DNA of 64,000 nucleotides from positions 434,001 to 498,000 of the forward strand of contig NZ_JACJHX010000001.1 in NCBI RefSeq assembly GCF_014138605.1, read 5' to 3'. Position numbers and translations under genes: made by a program. The stretch comes from Peribacillus huizhouensis. GTDB taxonomy: Bacteria > Bacillota > Bacilli > Bacillales > DSM-1321. The notes under the pieces were generated by a model. The model had not been told where the DNA came from. It saw only the letters and a list, made by a program, of their open reading frames with translations, and ran no database searches. Below, piece after piece: positions 16,761 through 24,850 of the stretch. Each line of letters begins with the position of its first letter. The first letter of the stretch is position 1.

Positions 16761-19043
16761 ATGCAAGCTGCAAAAATAAAAAATGAAATAATCAATTTAA
16801 CAAATATCTCTGCTGAACAGTTGCAGGAATTATATGTTCAAGGCAAGCGCGGAGAACTATCTTGTCCATCATGTGGCCTTCCCGTGAAGTTATTGTTAGG
16901 TATTAGTCATCCACCTCATTTCAGTCATGTTTCACCTGGAATCGCGGATTGTTCGGTCCCCGCCCTTGATGTGACAATAGAACAATATAATCCTATTTTA
17001 ATAGACTATAAAGAAGAAAATGGATTTAAGATTCCTAAGAGTCGAACCATTACAAAAGAACAGCCTGCACATGTACCGTTTAAAAGAAGTACATCTATAA
17101 CAGGAAATCCCGAATTCACAAAAGTAAAGCAAAGTCCCCTTCTGATTGAAGATCCGTACTTTGATAAACTGTACAATCATGGAGTGAGTTTGGACAAGGA
17201 ACAAACAGCAGCAGCAACCACAATTGATGGTCCCCTCCTTGTTCTTTCGGGTGCTGGTAGCGGCAAAACAAGAGTATTAACTGTCCGAACAGCCTATATG
17301 CTCACTGCAAAAAATATCAATCCAAAATCGATAATGCTCGTTACATTTACAGCCAAGGCCGCAAAAGAAATGAAGGAAAGACTGCTCTCTTATCCTGAAA
17401 TGACGCCCATGCTTGTCAATCAATTAGTAACTGGTACTTTTCATAGTATTTTTTATAAAATCCTTCTCTTCCATGAACCAGATAAGTGGCGTCGTGATTT
17501 GTTAATGAAATGGGAATGGGAACGCACAAGAATTCTTAAAATAGCAGGCAAAGAAATTGGGCTTGATGAAAAGGATTTTGCATATGATCAAGCGCTCCAA
17601 CAAATTGGTCTATGGAAAAATTCCTTATTATTCCCTAATGAAATTAAAGCCAAAGACGAATGGGAAACATCTTGTTTGTCTCTTTATAAAAGCTATGAAG
17701 AGTATAAATTACAGACAGGAAGCTATGATTTTGATGATATGTTGATAGGCTGTTATTCATTTTTTAGAAATAATCCAGATGTACTAGCAAAATATCAGAA
17801 ACGTTTTGACTATTTTCTCATTGATGAGTTTCAGGATATTAATAAAGTTCAATACGAATTAATCCAATTCCTGTCCGCACGAACAAAAAATGTTTGTGTT
17901 GTCGGTGATGACGATCAGGCAATCTACGCATTTCGCGGCAGTGATCCGTCATTTATTTTACATTTTGAACGAGATTTTCCAGGAGCCACAGTTATAAAAC
18001 TGACAGAAAATTATCGATCGTCGCATGAAATTGTTGCCAGCGCCAATCGGATGATCAAAAAAAATCAGAACAGGCACCCGAAAACGATGAAAGCTCAATA
18101 TAATAATGGCAACCCCACCCTATTCTTTTATCCATATGACGAGGAAACTGAAGCAACGATGATTGTTCATGACATCCAGGAGAGAATTACAGAAGGTGCG
18201 AATCCAAGTGATTTTGCGATTCTTTATCGAACTCATGCGATGTCACGAGCCATTTTCGAAAGATTAGCCACGTCCAATCTCCCTTTTATTATTGAAAAAG
18301 ATGCGGATAGTTTTTATGAACGAAGAATTGTTAAAAGCATGCTTGCTTATTTACGATTAAGCAGCCACCCTGAAGAAGCTAACCCAGTTGGAGACGTCTT
18401 ATCATCTTTATTTTTAAAACAAAGCGTTCTACAAGACATGAAAGCTCAAACGATTCTACAGGATTGTGATTTTATTGAAGCTCTTGCTTTCGTAAAAACT
18501 GCGCATCCTTTTCAAGAACGTAAACTTAAATCATTACCTAAAATAATCCGTAGTTTGAAAGGGATGACACCTGCTGCCGCTCTTTTAGTCATTGAAAAGG
18601 AAATAGGGTTCGCAGACTTTGTGAAAAAACGAGGTAATGAAGGCAATATTGAGAAAGGCTCTGATGATATTCGTGATCTAAAAGTAGCAGCTAAACGTTT
18701 CCATTCTGTGCCTGAGTTTCTTGAACATGTAGACCATATGACCGCTATGGTTCATGAAGTGAAACAACTAGCAAAGCATTTCCATGATGCAGTCCAGTTA
18801 ACAACGATACATCGCTCTAAAGGTCTTGAGTATAAATATGTGTATGTACTAGGTGCTGTAGATGGCAGTCTTCCCCATGACTTCGCACTGGAGTCACATC
18901 GTCAAGGTGACACTGAACCACTGGAAGAGGAACGCAGATTACTGTATGTTGCAATGACAAGAGCAAAAGACGGTCTATTCCTATCTATACCTCAAACACG
19001 AAGAGGTAAAACCGCATATCCTTCCAGATTCTTAAGATTTTGA
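16761..19043 (+). CDS. yjcD: UvrD/PcrA-type DNA helicase YjcD with N-terminal zinc-finger-like domain
   Basis: 760 residues. Superfamily 1 helicase with Walker A (LSGAGSGKTRVL, about 157-168), motif II DEFQDIN, motif III VGDDDQAIYAFRG, motif V TTIHRSKGLEYKYV and motif VI ERRLLYVAMTRAKDGL. Before the helicase core is a domain with CPSCGLPV (Cys35, Cys38) and PPHFSH (His53, His56). It resembles the N-terminal region of CoiA encoded at 39568. 3'-5' unwinding is inferred from family. It is convergent with spoVIF. Confidence 0.9.
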   Translation: MQAAKIKNEIINLTNISAEQLQELYVQGKRGELSCPSCGLPVKLLLGISHPPHFSHVSPGIADCSVPALDVTIEQYNPILIDYKEENGFKIPKSRTITKEQPAHVPFKRSTSITGNPEFTKVKQSPLLIEDPYFDKLYNHGVSLDKEQTAAATTIDGPLLVLSGAGSGKTRVLTVRTAYMLTAKNINPKSIMLVTFTAKAAKEMKERLLSYPEMTPMLVNQLVTGTFHSIFYKILLFHEPDKWRRDLLMKWEWERTRILKIAGKEIGLDEKDFAYDQALQQIGLWKNSLLFPNEIKAKDEWETSCLSLYKSYEEYKLQTGSYDFDDMLIGCYSFFRNNPDVLAKYQKRFDYFLIDEFQDINKVQYELIQFLSARTKNVCVVGDDDQAIYAFRGSDPSFILHFERDFPGATVIKLTENYRSSHEIVASANRMIKKNQNRHPKTMKAQYNNGNPTLFFYPYDEETEATMIVHDIQERITEGANPSDFAILYRTHAMSRAIFERLATSNLPFIIEKDADSFYERRIVKSMLAYLRLSSHPEEANPVGDVLSSLFLKQSVLQDMKAQTILQDCDFIEALAFVKTAHPFQERKLKSLPKIIRSLKGMTPAAALLVIEKEIGFADFVKKRGNEGNIEKGSDDIRDLKVAAKRFHSVPEFLEHVDHMTAMVHEVKQLAKHFHDAVQLTTIHRSKGLEYKYVYVLGAVDGSLPHDFALESHRQGDTEPLEEERRLLYVAMTRAKDGLFLSIPQTRRGKTAYPSRFLRF

Positions 19044-19159
19044 ACCCGCTAATTGGCGATTTCTTTATCATCATTAAATGACAAGAAAAGTTAAAGTGAA
19101 GAGGGTCTTATATCAACGGCTATTTAAAATAGTTTTGGAACTTATCGTACGAATAATAA

Positions 19160-19190
19160 AGGACAGTGGATATTACACCACTGTCCTTTT
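19160..19190. terminator. Bidirectional terminator between yjcD and spoVIF
   Basis: GGACAGTGG-ATATTA-CACCACTGTCC followed by TTTTC on the plus strand and by TTTATT on the minus strand. Confidence 0.75.
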
Positions 19191-19199
19191 CATTATTCA

Positions 19200-19457
19200 T
19201 TATTTTTTTCCATTTAACATATTCGCTAATGTACTAAAATCAAGATTTTTGCCATCTTTAATGATGGATTCTACAATTTTATTTTCCGTTTCTTGATTTA
19301 CTTGCTTATTAGCAATTTGAGAAACCCGTTTTATCACATTGCGTACTGTCGCTTCATCCTTAAAATTCGCACCTTGTAGGGAGTTTGCCAATTCAAATAC
19401 ATCCTTCATACTTACACCCGTTTTGCTTTCAATGTTTTTAAAAAATTGGTTTTCCAT
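19200..19457 (-). CDS. spoVIF: Sporulation protein SpoVIF (YjcC)
   Basis: 85 residues starting MENQFFKNIESKTGVSMKDVFELANSLQ. A small helical protein matching SpoVIF, a SigK-dependent mother-cell factor needed for GerE-dependent coat assembly in B. subtilis. Same locus as there (next to yjcD). GGAGGGC lies upstream and a SigK-type promoter lies 24-50 bp before the start. Cytoplasmic, no signal peptide. Confidence 0.88.
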   Translation of the reverse strand: MENQFFKNIESKTGVSMKDVFELANSLQGANFKDEATVRNVIKRVSQIANKQVNQETENKIVESIIKDGKNLDFSTLANMLNGKK

Positions 19458-19480
19458 AAAAAGCCCTCCTTCTCTGCAAC

Positions 19481-19507
19481 TATATTATGCAGTTTTGAGA
19501 GTTATGT
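19481..19507 (-). promoter_or_regulatory. SigK-type promoter of spoVIF
   Basis: Minus strand AC (19506-19507), 16-nt spacer, CATAATATA (19481-19489). Confidence 0.72.
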
Positions 19508-19667
19508 GCCTAATTGGATTGAATACAGCGAATAAGTGATAATAATTGGCTCCGTTCCGGTAAACATTTATGTAACAGTTTTACAGTGATAATGACATGT
19601 AATTTGATCATATGGTAGAAAAATAAATAAATACCGCTTCTATTTTCTTCGTTGTAAATTTATCAAG

Positions 19668-19706
19668 TCAGAAAAAACGGAACAGGCCAATGTTGCCTAT
19701 TCCATT
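19668..19706 (-). terminator. Terminator of the YjcZ-family gene
   Basis: Minus strand GGAATAGGC-AACATT-GGCCTGTTCC followed by GTTTTTTC. Confidence 0.85.
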
Positions 19707-19717
19707 TTTAGTATTGA

Positions 19718-19852
19718 TTAGCAGAAAGAAGCTCCGACAATAATTAATAAAATGAACAATACGACGATTAATACAAACCCAGAACCGCCAGCAAAACCGC
19801 CGTAGCCGTAGCCACCACCACAACAGCCTCCTCCATAACCGAAACCGAACAT
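19718..19852 (-). CDS. YjcZ-family sporulation micro-protein
   Basis: 44 residues. A Gly/Tyr-rich N terminus ([19 protein letters not shown]) is followed by a hydrophobic stretch [14 protein letters not shown] and ends ASFC. This pattern defines the YjcZ/YhbL-like small sporulation proteins that are widespread in Bacillus spores; the exact role is unknown. Start ATG at 19852 is preceded by GTGAGGTGA. The long opposite-frame reading of this region is spurious. Confidence 0.85.
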   Translation of the reverse strand: MFGFGYGGGCCGGGYGYGGFAGGSGFVLIVVLFILLIIVGASFC

Positions 19853-19886
19853 TAAGATTCACCTCACTTTTCGACTAGCTCACTTT

Positions 19887-19914
19887 TAACATATGTAGAA
19901 AATGACAAGTGTGT
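19887..19914 (-). promoter_or_regulatory. SigK-type promoter of the YjcZ-family gene
   Basis: Minus strand AC (19913-19914), 17-nt spacer, CATATGTTA (19887-19895). Confidence 0.7.
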
Positions 19915-19965
19915 ATAGGTCTTTTCCTAATAGTGACGCCTAATTCGAAAAAGTAAGATACATGG

Positions 19966-20322
19966 TCATCCTTTTGGTTTGAACACGAGTGCTCCGATAA
20001 AGCCAAAGATAATTGCGGCTGAAATACCTGAACTTGTAATTTCAAACATTCCTGTTAATACACCAATGATTCCATGTTGTTCGGCTTCTTGCATAGCTCC
20101 ATGAACGAGAGAATTCCCAAAAGAAGTGATCGGTATGCTTGCACCGGCTCCAGCAAAATCAATTAAGTAATCATATAAGCCAAATCCGCTTAATATTGCA
20201 CCTGCTACTACGAGTATGCTTAAGGTATGACCAGGTGTTAACTTTGCAACATCAAATAATAGTTGGCCGATTACACAAATCAGCCCTCCTATAACAAATG
20301 CCCAAAAAAACATTGGTAGCAT
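19966..20322 (-). CDS. spoVAE: Stage V sporulation protein AE (SpoVAEb type)
   Basis: 118-residue integral membrane protein with about four hydrophobic segments. [37 protein letters not shown] is characteristic of the SpoVAEb/SpoVAC-like membrane subunits. SpoVA proteins carry dipicolinic acid into the forespore and release it during germination. Last gene of yhcN-spoVAC-spoVAD-spoVAE. The missing DUF421/DUF1657 partners distinguish the locus from the mobile spoVA2mob. Confidence 0.9.
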   Translation of the reverse strand: MLPMFFWAFVIGGLICVIGQLLFDVAKLTPGHTLSILVVAGAILSGFGLYDYLIDFAGAGASIPITSFGNSLVHGAMQEAEQHGIIGVLTGMFEITSSGISAAIIFGFIGALVFKPKG

Positions 20323-20350
20323 GAAGCTTCCCTACCTTCATTAAATTTTA

Positions 20351-21379
20351 TTAAATTGTACCTGTTCCATATTCAATTGCTACTGCATGTGCTATACATG
20401 GAATACTTTCATTTTGTTGTACAGAAAGTGGTGACAGTAAGGCCCCCGTTGCAACAAACAAAATCCGTTTCAATTTTCCTATCTTCATTTGATTTAGTAT
20501 ATGACCATAGAGAACGGTCGCTGAACAGCCCGCTCCACTACCTCCTGATAGAACTGGTTGATTGCTTTTGTATATCATTAAACCACAATCCCGAAACTTG
20601 TCTTTCGCCAAATCAAACCCTTTTTGACTTAATAAATCATAAGCTGTTTCCCTGCCGACATAGCCAAGGTCTCCTGTAATAATTGCATCATATGCATCGC
20701 TTGTTAGTTTAAAATCTCGGAAGTGGGCCAATATCGTATCAACTGCAGCTGGGGCCATCGCCCCGCCCATATTGAATGGATCATTGATCCCCATATCAAT
20801 AACCTTTCCAATTGTAGCAGACTGAATATGTGGAGCTGGACCTCCCCCGCTTTTAGCTTGTGAGACAAGCGCAACCCCTGCTCCTGTAATGGTCCATTGT
20901 GCAGTTGGCGGCTTCTGACCTCCATATTCAGTCGGGTATCGAAATTGCTTTTCAATTGCTGCATTATGACTAGAAGCTCCTGTCAATACATGGTATGCAC
21001 CCGAATAATTTACGATAAAAGCTGCAAGGGCGAGCCCCTCCATCGATGTTGAGCATGCACCAAACAAGCCAAAGTAAGGAATAGCATTCGTTCTAGCCGC
21101 GAAGCTCGTCGGTGTAATTTGGTTAACTAAATCACCAGCCAGAAAAAATTGTACATCCTCTTTTTTTACCGTTCCTTTTTTAAGTGCGATCTGTACTGCT
21201 TCTTCAATCAAAAGCCTATGCGCCTTTTCATAGGAATCTTGTCCCATCCATAAATCTTCATGAAGAAGATCAAAATCGGCAGCCAAAAGACCGTTCGCTT
21301 CAAAAGGCCCCCCAGTTACACCTGTAGAAGTTATGACAGGTTGGTTGGCAAATATCCATGATTGCTTTCCAATAAGCAT
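20351..21379 (-). CDS. spoVAD: Stage V sporulation protein AD
   Basis: 342 residues with a thiolase-like fold (SpoVAD binds dipicolinic acid). Motifs: GKQSWIFANQPVITSTGVTGG at the N terminus, LFGACSTSMEGLALAAFIV near residue 110 (former active-site Cys region), GDLGYVGRE near 235 and SGGSGAGCSATVLYGH near 290. It is peripheral on the inner spore membrane. ATG at 21379 starts 2 bp after the spoVAC stop, with GGAGGG before it. Confidence 0.93.
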   Translation of the reverse strand: MLIGKQSWIFANQPVITSTGVTGGPFEANGLLAADFDLLHEDLWMGQDSYEKAHRLLIEEAVQIALKKGTVKKEDVQFFLAGDLVNQITPTSFAARTNAIPYFGLFGACSTSMEGLALAAFIVNYSGAYHVLTGASSHNAAIEKQFRYPTEYGGQKPPTAQWTITGAGVALVSQAKSGGGPAPHIQSATIGKVIDMGINDPFNMGGAMAPAAVDTILAHFRDFKLTSDAYDAIITGDLGYVGRETAYDLLSQKGFDLAKDKFRDCGLMIYKSNQPVLSGGSGAGCSATVLYGHILNQMKIGKLKRILFVATGALLSPLSVQQNESIPCIAHAVAIEYGTGTI

Positions 21380-21381
21380 AT

Positions 21382-21858
21382 TTACCCTCCTACCATGCCA
21401 AAGAGTGTTTTTATAATGGCGACAACGAATGCTGAAAAAACACCGAATACAATCACTGATCCTGCAAGCTTAAACATATTGCTTCCAACCCCAAGTACAA
21501 ATCCTTCTGTTCTATGCTCGATTGCAGCTGAAATAATTGCATTTCCAAATCCAGTAACCGGAACAGCACTGCCTGCACCTGCAAATTGCCCGATTCGATC
21601 ATAAATACCAAAACCTGTGAGTAGTAAAGCAATAAAGACCATTGTTGCACTTGTAGGATTCCCAACCGTTTGTTCAGTAAAATTAAAAAAATAAATATAG
21701 ATGTATGAAATCGCTTGTCCTACCGTACAAAAAAGGCCGCCTACTAAAAATGCTTTAACACAATTTTTGGCAATTGGTCGCTTTAATTCATGTTTTGCTT
21801 GTAGTTTTTCGTAATTCTTTTGTTCAATGGTTTTGTTTTTCTCTTGTTGTTTCGGCAT
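21382..21858 (-). CDS. spoVAC: Stage V sporulation protein AC
   Basis: 158 residues. A hydrophilic Lys/Gln-rich N terminus (1-30) is followed by about four membrane segments. The conserved core is GSAVPVTGFGNAIISAAIEHRTEGFVLGVGSNMFKLAGSVI. SpoVAC acts as the mechanosensitive membrane channel of the dipicolinate system. Start ATG at 21858 follows GAGGGGCC. It sits in the second spoVA operon between the yhcN-like gene and spoVAD. Confidence 0.92.
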   Translation of the reverse strand: MPKQQEKNKTIEQKNYEKLQAKHELKRPIAKNCVKAFLVGGLFCTVGQAISYIYIYFFNFTEQTVGNPTSATMVFIALLLTGFGIYDRIGQFAGAGSAVPVTGFGNAIISAAIEHRTEGFVLGVGSNMFKLAGSVIVFGVFSAFVVAIIKTLFGMVGG

Positions 21859-21874
21859 CCATGGCCCCTCTTTC

Positions 21875-22351
21875 TTATGTTTTTTCTTCCTTCAATTCAA
21901 CAAGTTGTTTAAATTCCTTTTTGGCTTTTTCCCTAGGAATTTCATTCTCACGCAGTAGTTTATTTAATCTGACCGCTTCAAGAAAAATTTTATAATCACT
22001 TGAAACAATGAAGTGTATTCCTTCAAATTTTTTATTAAGATCTTTCGTTAGTTTTTTCTCTACCTGCTTCATTTTAAATCTGTGCAGATGTTTTATTTTA
22101 TAAGCAACAAGCATATCTTTTCCATTCTTTACAATGACAACATCATAAATATGGTCATTCTTCTTAACTTCCTTTTTTACAGCTTCTTCATCACCAATAT
22201 TACGATCTGTTGTATCAATAATATCAATCGGCTTTGGATCCGTTTGCTTTAACAGAGCAAGCCTTTCTGTTTTACCATCATCCTTCGATGCACAGCCACT
22301 TAGAAAAAGAGTAAAAATAAAAAGGAGTTGTAAGCATATACGTATCATCAT
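21875..22351 (-). CDS. YhcN/YlaJ-family sporulation lipoprotein
   Basis: 158 residues. Signal peptide with lipobox LSGC near residue 19, then a Lys/Asp/Glu-rich mature domain containing VVIVKNGKDMLVAYKIKHLHRF and LTKDLNKKFEGIHFIVSSD, the YhcN/YlaJ domain pattern. Such lipoproteins lie in the inner spore membrane; a YhcN-like gene heads spoVA2-type operons. First gene of this operon. An ATG-ATG start at 22351 follows AGGAAGTG. Confidence 0.85.
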   Translation of the reverse strand: MMIRICLQLLFIFTLFLSGCASKDDGKTERLALLKQTDPKPIDIIDTTDRNIGDEEAVKKEVKKNDHIYDVVIVKNGKDMLVAYKIKHLHRFKMKQVEKKLTKDLNKKFEGIHFIVSSDYKIFLEAVRLNKLLRENEIPREKAKKEFKQLVELKEEKT

Positions 22352-22489
22352 AATTTCACTTCCTACCTTTAGGTCGTATCTTTATCTATTATTGTCTTTA
22401 ATCACCAACCTTTTTATGAATGGTAGGATAAGGAAATCGATGACATATAAGCACTGTCCTACTTCCTATGTAAAACTTAGCTAACAAAA

Positions 22490-22528
22490 AATAACCTGAC
22501 CCTAAATTCGTGGATCAGGCACTACACT
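22490..22528 (-). terminator. Terminator of the 31-codon gene
   Basis: Minus strand CCTGATCC-ACGAATTTA-GGGTCAGG followed by TTATTTTTT. Confidence 0.8.
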
Positions 22529-22540
22529 CGCGAATTCCTA

Positions 22541-22636
22541 TCAATTATTTTTATTACAGCCACAACCTTTTTTTAGCTTATTATATGAACTTTTTTTTAT
22601 TGGCTTTGTATAGGGTACACTAATTTTTTTATTCAT
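22541..22636 (-). CDS. 31-residue Lys/Cys-rich probable sporulation micro-protein
   Basis: ATG at 22636, preceded by AAGAAGGTG. The peptide starts MNKKISVPYTKPIKK and ends KKGCGCNKNN. It is supported as a real gene by a fitting ribosome site, a SigK-consensus promoter 34-60 bp upstream and a hairpin terminator just past the stop. No family that I recognise. The Cys-Gly-Cys end suggests cross-linking or metal contact in a spore layer, which is inference only. Confidence 0.62.
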   Translation of the reverse strand: MNKKISVPYTKPIKKSSYNKLKKGCGCNKNN

Positions 22637-22669
22637 AATACACCTTCTTCCATTTAAAGTGATATATGG

Positions 22670-22696
22670 TAATATATGATATTATTTTAAAATTGT
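22670..22696 (-). promoter_or_regulatory. SigK-type promoter of the 31-codon gene
   Basis: Minus strand AC (22695-22696), 16-nt spacer, CATATATTA (22670-22678). Confidence 0.65.
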
Positions 22697-22701
22697 ATAT
22701 A

Positions 22702-23067
22702 TTAGTTGCCTATCCATTTGCTAATTAATACCTCAATAATGGAACCAATTGCAGCTACAGCTAATATAAGAATGATAAAGTCCCCTGTCTTAACACCTGT
22801 AAGAAATAACAAAGTAATCCCCATACTAACCCAAATCCCAGTGCACCAAAAACAGCTTAATAATTCACCAACCCATTTTCTCAACCCTTTTTCTTTTGGT
22901 AACAGGAAAATATCTTTCGTACCATCCTCATTTGTTTCTTCTACCTCATTAAAAAAAGGGCTTCTAAGAAATTCAGTAATTTTGTCGTATACAATCAGCC
23001 TCGTCAATCTAAATGATGCAAGACCAAGAATAAGAATCGTTGCAAATGGTATTTCTTGCACTATCAT
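22702..23067 (-). CDS. yjcA: YjcA family (DUF1360) sporulation membrane protein
   Basis: 121 residues. Starts with a hydrophobic segment and the motif LASFRLTRLIVYDKI, followed by a charged loop, GLRKWVGELLSCFWCTGIWVS (conserved Cys-Phe-Trp-Cys) and a further membrane segment near the C terminus. Matches DUF1360 proteins such as YjcA, sporulation genes of unknown function. It starts 1 bp after the cotO stop with GGAGG inside the cotO end, so it is co-transcribed. Confidence 0.85.
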   Translation of the reverse strand: MIVQEIPFATILILGLASFRLTRLIVYDKITEFLRSPFFNEVEETNEDGTKDIFLLPKEKGLRKWVGELLSCFWCTGIWVSMGITLLFLTGVKTGDFIILILAVAAIGSIIEVLISKWIGN

Positions 23068-23068
23068 T

Positions 23069-23668
23069 TTATTCCTCCATCGAATTGAGAATCGTTAAAT
23101 CAGAAAGTTCATGAATGGAGATACTTTGGGTATGGCTACCTACTTTAATTTTAATCATATCATTTCGTTTACCTATCACTTGAAAACGTACGGTTTGGCC
23201 GCCTATCGAAGCTTCACAAAATGGCTTCGGATCCTGGCGAATTAACCCTGTAAGAACACGTCTCATCTTTTCTACTTCTGGTGAATCTTTTTTTTGTTCT
23301 TTTACCTGATTCTCTTGATTCTCTTGATTTACATCCGAAATAACACGAACAGATCCACCGGGTTCATGAAGTTCGTTCTTTATCTTTTGAATGGAGTTCA
23401 GTTCCGTTTCAATTTCACCTAGTGCATCATATACACCAAATTCGCGTTTAATTTGATCGAATTTAGCTTCTTTGGCTTCCTTTATTACGCGCTCTTCTTC
23501 ATTTTCTGTTTCTGTGGTTAAACTGTCTTCTGGTGCTTGATCATGATCTTTCTCCTTGTTTTTCTTCGTTTTGGTGCGGTATATTTCTTGCATCTCAGGT
23601 TTTTTTGGTTCAGTAATTTTCGGTTGTACAATATAGAATAGTGGTTTAGAATTATTTTCTTCTGACAT
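23069..23668 (-). CDS. cotO: Spore coat protein CotO
   Basis: 199 residues. The N terminus KPLFYIVQPKITEPKKPEMQEIY is the CotO signature. A long Lys/Glu-rich, probably coiled or disordered linker follows (40-135). The C-terminal domain reads RRVLTGLIRQDPKPFCEASI, then strands ending HELSDLTILN. In B. subtilis CotO is an outer-coat morphogenetic factor at the same map position. GGAGG precedes the ATG at 23668. The short gene just upstream repeats its C-terminal domain. Confidence 0.85.
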   Translation of the reverse strand: MSEENNSKPLFYIVQPKITEPKKPEMQEIYRTKTKKNKEKDHDQAPEDSLTTETENEEERVIKEAKEAKFDQIKREFGVYDALGEIETELNSIQKIKNELHEPGGSVRVISDVNQENQENQVKEQKKDSPEVEKMRRVLTGLIRQDPKPFCEASIGGQTVRFQVIGKRNDMIKIKVGSHTQSISIHELSDLTILNSMEE

Positions 23669-23682
23669 TTCGAATACCTCCT

Positions 23683-23970
23683 TTAAATTGAAATGACCGC
23701 AAATGATTCTAGTTCTTTAATCGTATATCGGACTACCCTCTTTCCATACTTATGCCTGATATAAACAAAATCATTTTTCGTACTTTCAAACCTGCCAATG
23801 AAAGTCATTCCATTATGTGTAAAACGGCAAAGTGGCTTCGGACCGTAAATAGGAAGTCTAGCTAGTATTTCAAGCTGTACGATCGCTTCTTTATATCGAC
23901 GATTCTGCGTTTTTATCCGAATCTGTTTCACAGACAAAGTTGCCTCTTTACTCTTTAATTTTCCATTCAT
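23683..23970 (-). CDS. CotO C-terminal-domain paralogue
   Basis: 95 residues from ATG 23970 (GAGGAGG upstream); the longer in-frame extension to 24054 lacks a ribosome site. The C-terminal half, LARLPIYGPKPLCRFTHNG to RYTIKELESFAVISI, aligns with the CotO end in order: PKP-x-C/F, central strands, K/H-E-L-E/S-x-x-x-I-x. The N terminus is Lys-rich. It probably arose by duplication of cotO and likely encodes a coat component. Co-directional with cotO, 14 bp apart. Confidence 0.65.
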   Translation of the reverse strand: MNGKLKSKEATLSVKQIRIKTQNRRYKEAIVQLEILARLPIYGPKPLCRFTHNGMTFIGRFESTKNDFVYIRHKYGKRVVRYTIKELESFAVISI

Positions 23971-24163
23971 AAAGAACCTCCTCGTATACGTGAAAACAGG
24001 TATATCGAAACTCTTACTAATCATAATCAAGAAATTTTTCCGTCTATGTATCATTTATACGGTTTCTTTTTCTATTTATGACATTTGATTTTTCACAAGT
24101 ACTTCCTCTTAAACAAAAAGAAGTGGGTGCCCGGTATATTATTTAACAGTTATCTTTAACATA

Positions 24164-24197
24164 AAAAAACGCTTGAATTTGTATCCAAGCGTTTATA
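24164..24197 (-). terminator. Terminator of the gene at 24251
   Basis: Minus strand AAACGCTTGG-ATACAAATT-CAAGCGTTT followed by T run. Confidence 0.8.
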
Positions 24198-24250
24198 TAT
24201 AAAATATATGAGTCTTATCAATGAAAAAACGTTTTGCTTAAATTAGTTAT

Positions 24251-24496
24251 TTATTTATTTATGCTTTTTTTATCTTTGAATTTATATATTAGAACTAAAA
24301 GTAAATGAATTATTATTATGAAGGGAATATAAATATTATAGATAATTTGTAAATTTAATACATCATAAGCTGATTGCAAACCACTATCTATATTTAAAAA
24401 TTCCTCTGCTTTTAAATATTTGTAAAATAAAAAGAAGCCGAAACTAATAAAAGCTAAAAAACTAATAAATAACAATGAGTATTTATTGAATTTCAT
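24251..24496 (-). CDS. Small two-span membrane protein, unknown
   Basis: 81 residues with two hydrophobic segments (about 8-26 and 52-70), a Lys-rich end (YKFKDKKSINK) and an extracytoplasmic loop rich in Leu/Asn between them. GAGGAGG precedes the ATG. Base composition is more AT-rich than its neighbours, suggesting later arrival. It has its own terminator. I do not recognise a family. Confidence 0.6.
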   Translation of the reverse strand: MKFNKYSLLFISFLAFISFGFFLFYKYLKAEEFLNIDSGLQSAYDVLNLQIIYNIYIPFIIIIHLLLVLIYKFKDKKSINK

Positions 24497-24640
24497 TTTT
24501 TAACCTCCTCTTCTTTTTTTGCGAATTTTCACTATATTTATTATCTATTATAATTATTTAACATATTTTTATAATCGCCTAATACCTTACATAATTTAAT
24601 AATGGATTAACACTATAATAAACAATACCAATAACAACAA

Positions 24641-24680
24641 AAATAACAGTGTGACAATAGTTATTGTCACACTGTTATTT
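24641..24680. repeat. Perfect 40-bp palindrome
   Basis: 19-bp arms AAATAACAGTGTGACAATA around a central GT. No T-tract beyond the arms, and not a copy of other repeats in the window. A second inverted repeat, CAGACCAAATC-7 nt-GATTTGGTCTG, follows at 24713-24741. Confidence 0.75.
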
Positions 24681-24789
24681 GCTATGCATCATCGTAGCAA
24701 TAAGGGCTGGAACAGACCAAATCTCTATGTGATTTGGTCTGCTAAGTAATATGCTATTAAAGATGTTTCTTCACAAGAACGGAACTACT

Positions 24790-24842
24790 TAGTCCAATAA
24801 ACCCTGCTTCTTTTTGTCTTTATGACAAACCAAAGAAGTAAA
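24790..24842 (-). terminator. Probable fabI terminator
   Basis: Minus strand ACTTCTTTGGTTTGTC-ATAAA-GACAAAAAGAAG forms a stem of about 12 bp just past the fabI stop; the tail is not T-rich. Confidence 0.4.
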
Positions 24843-24850
24843 CGCAAATT

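Noticed and set aside
20356..20679. 107-codon plus-strand ORF opposite spoVAD
   Set aside because: Antisense shadow of a strongly conserved gene, with no RBS.
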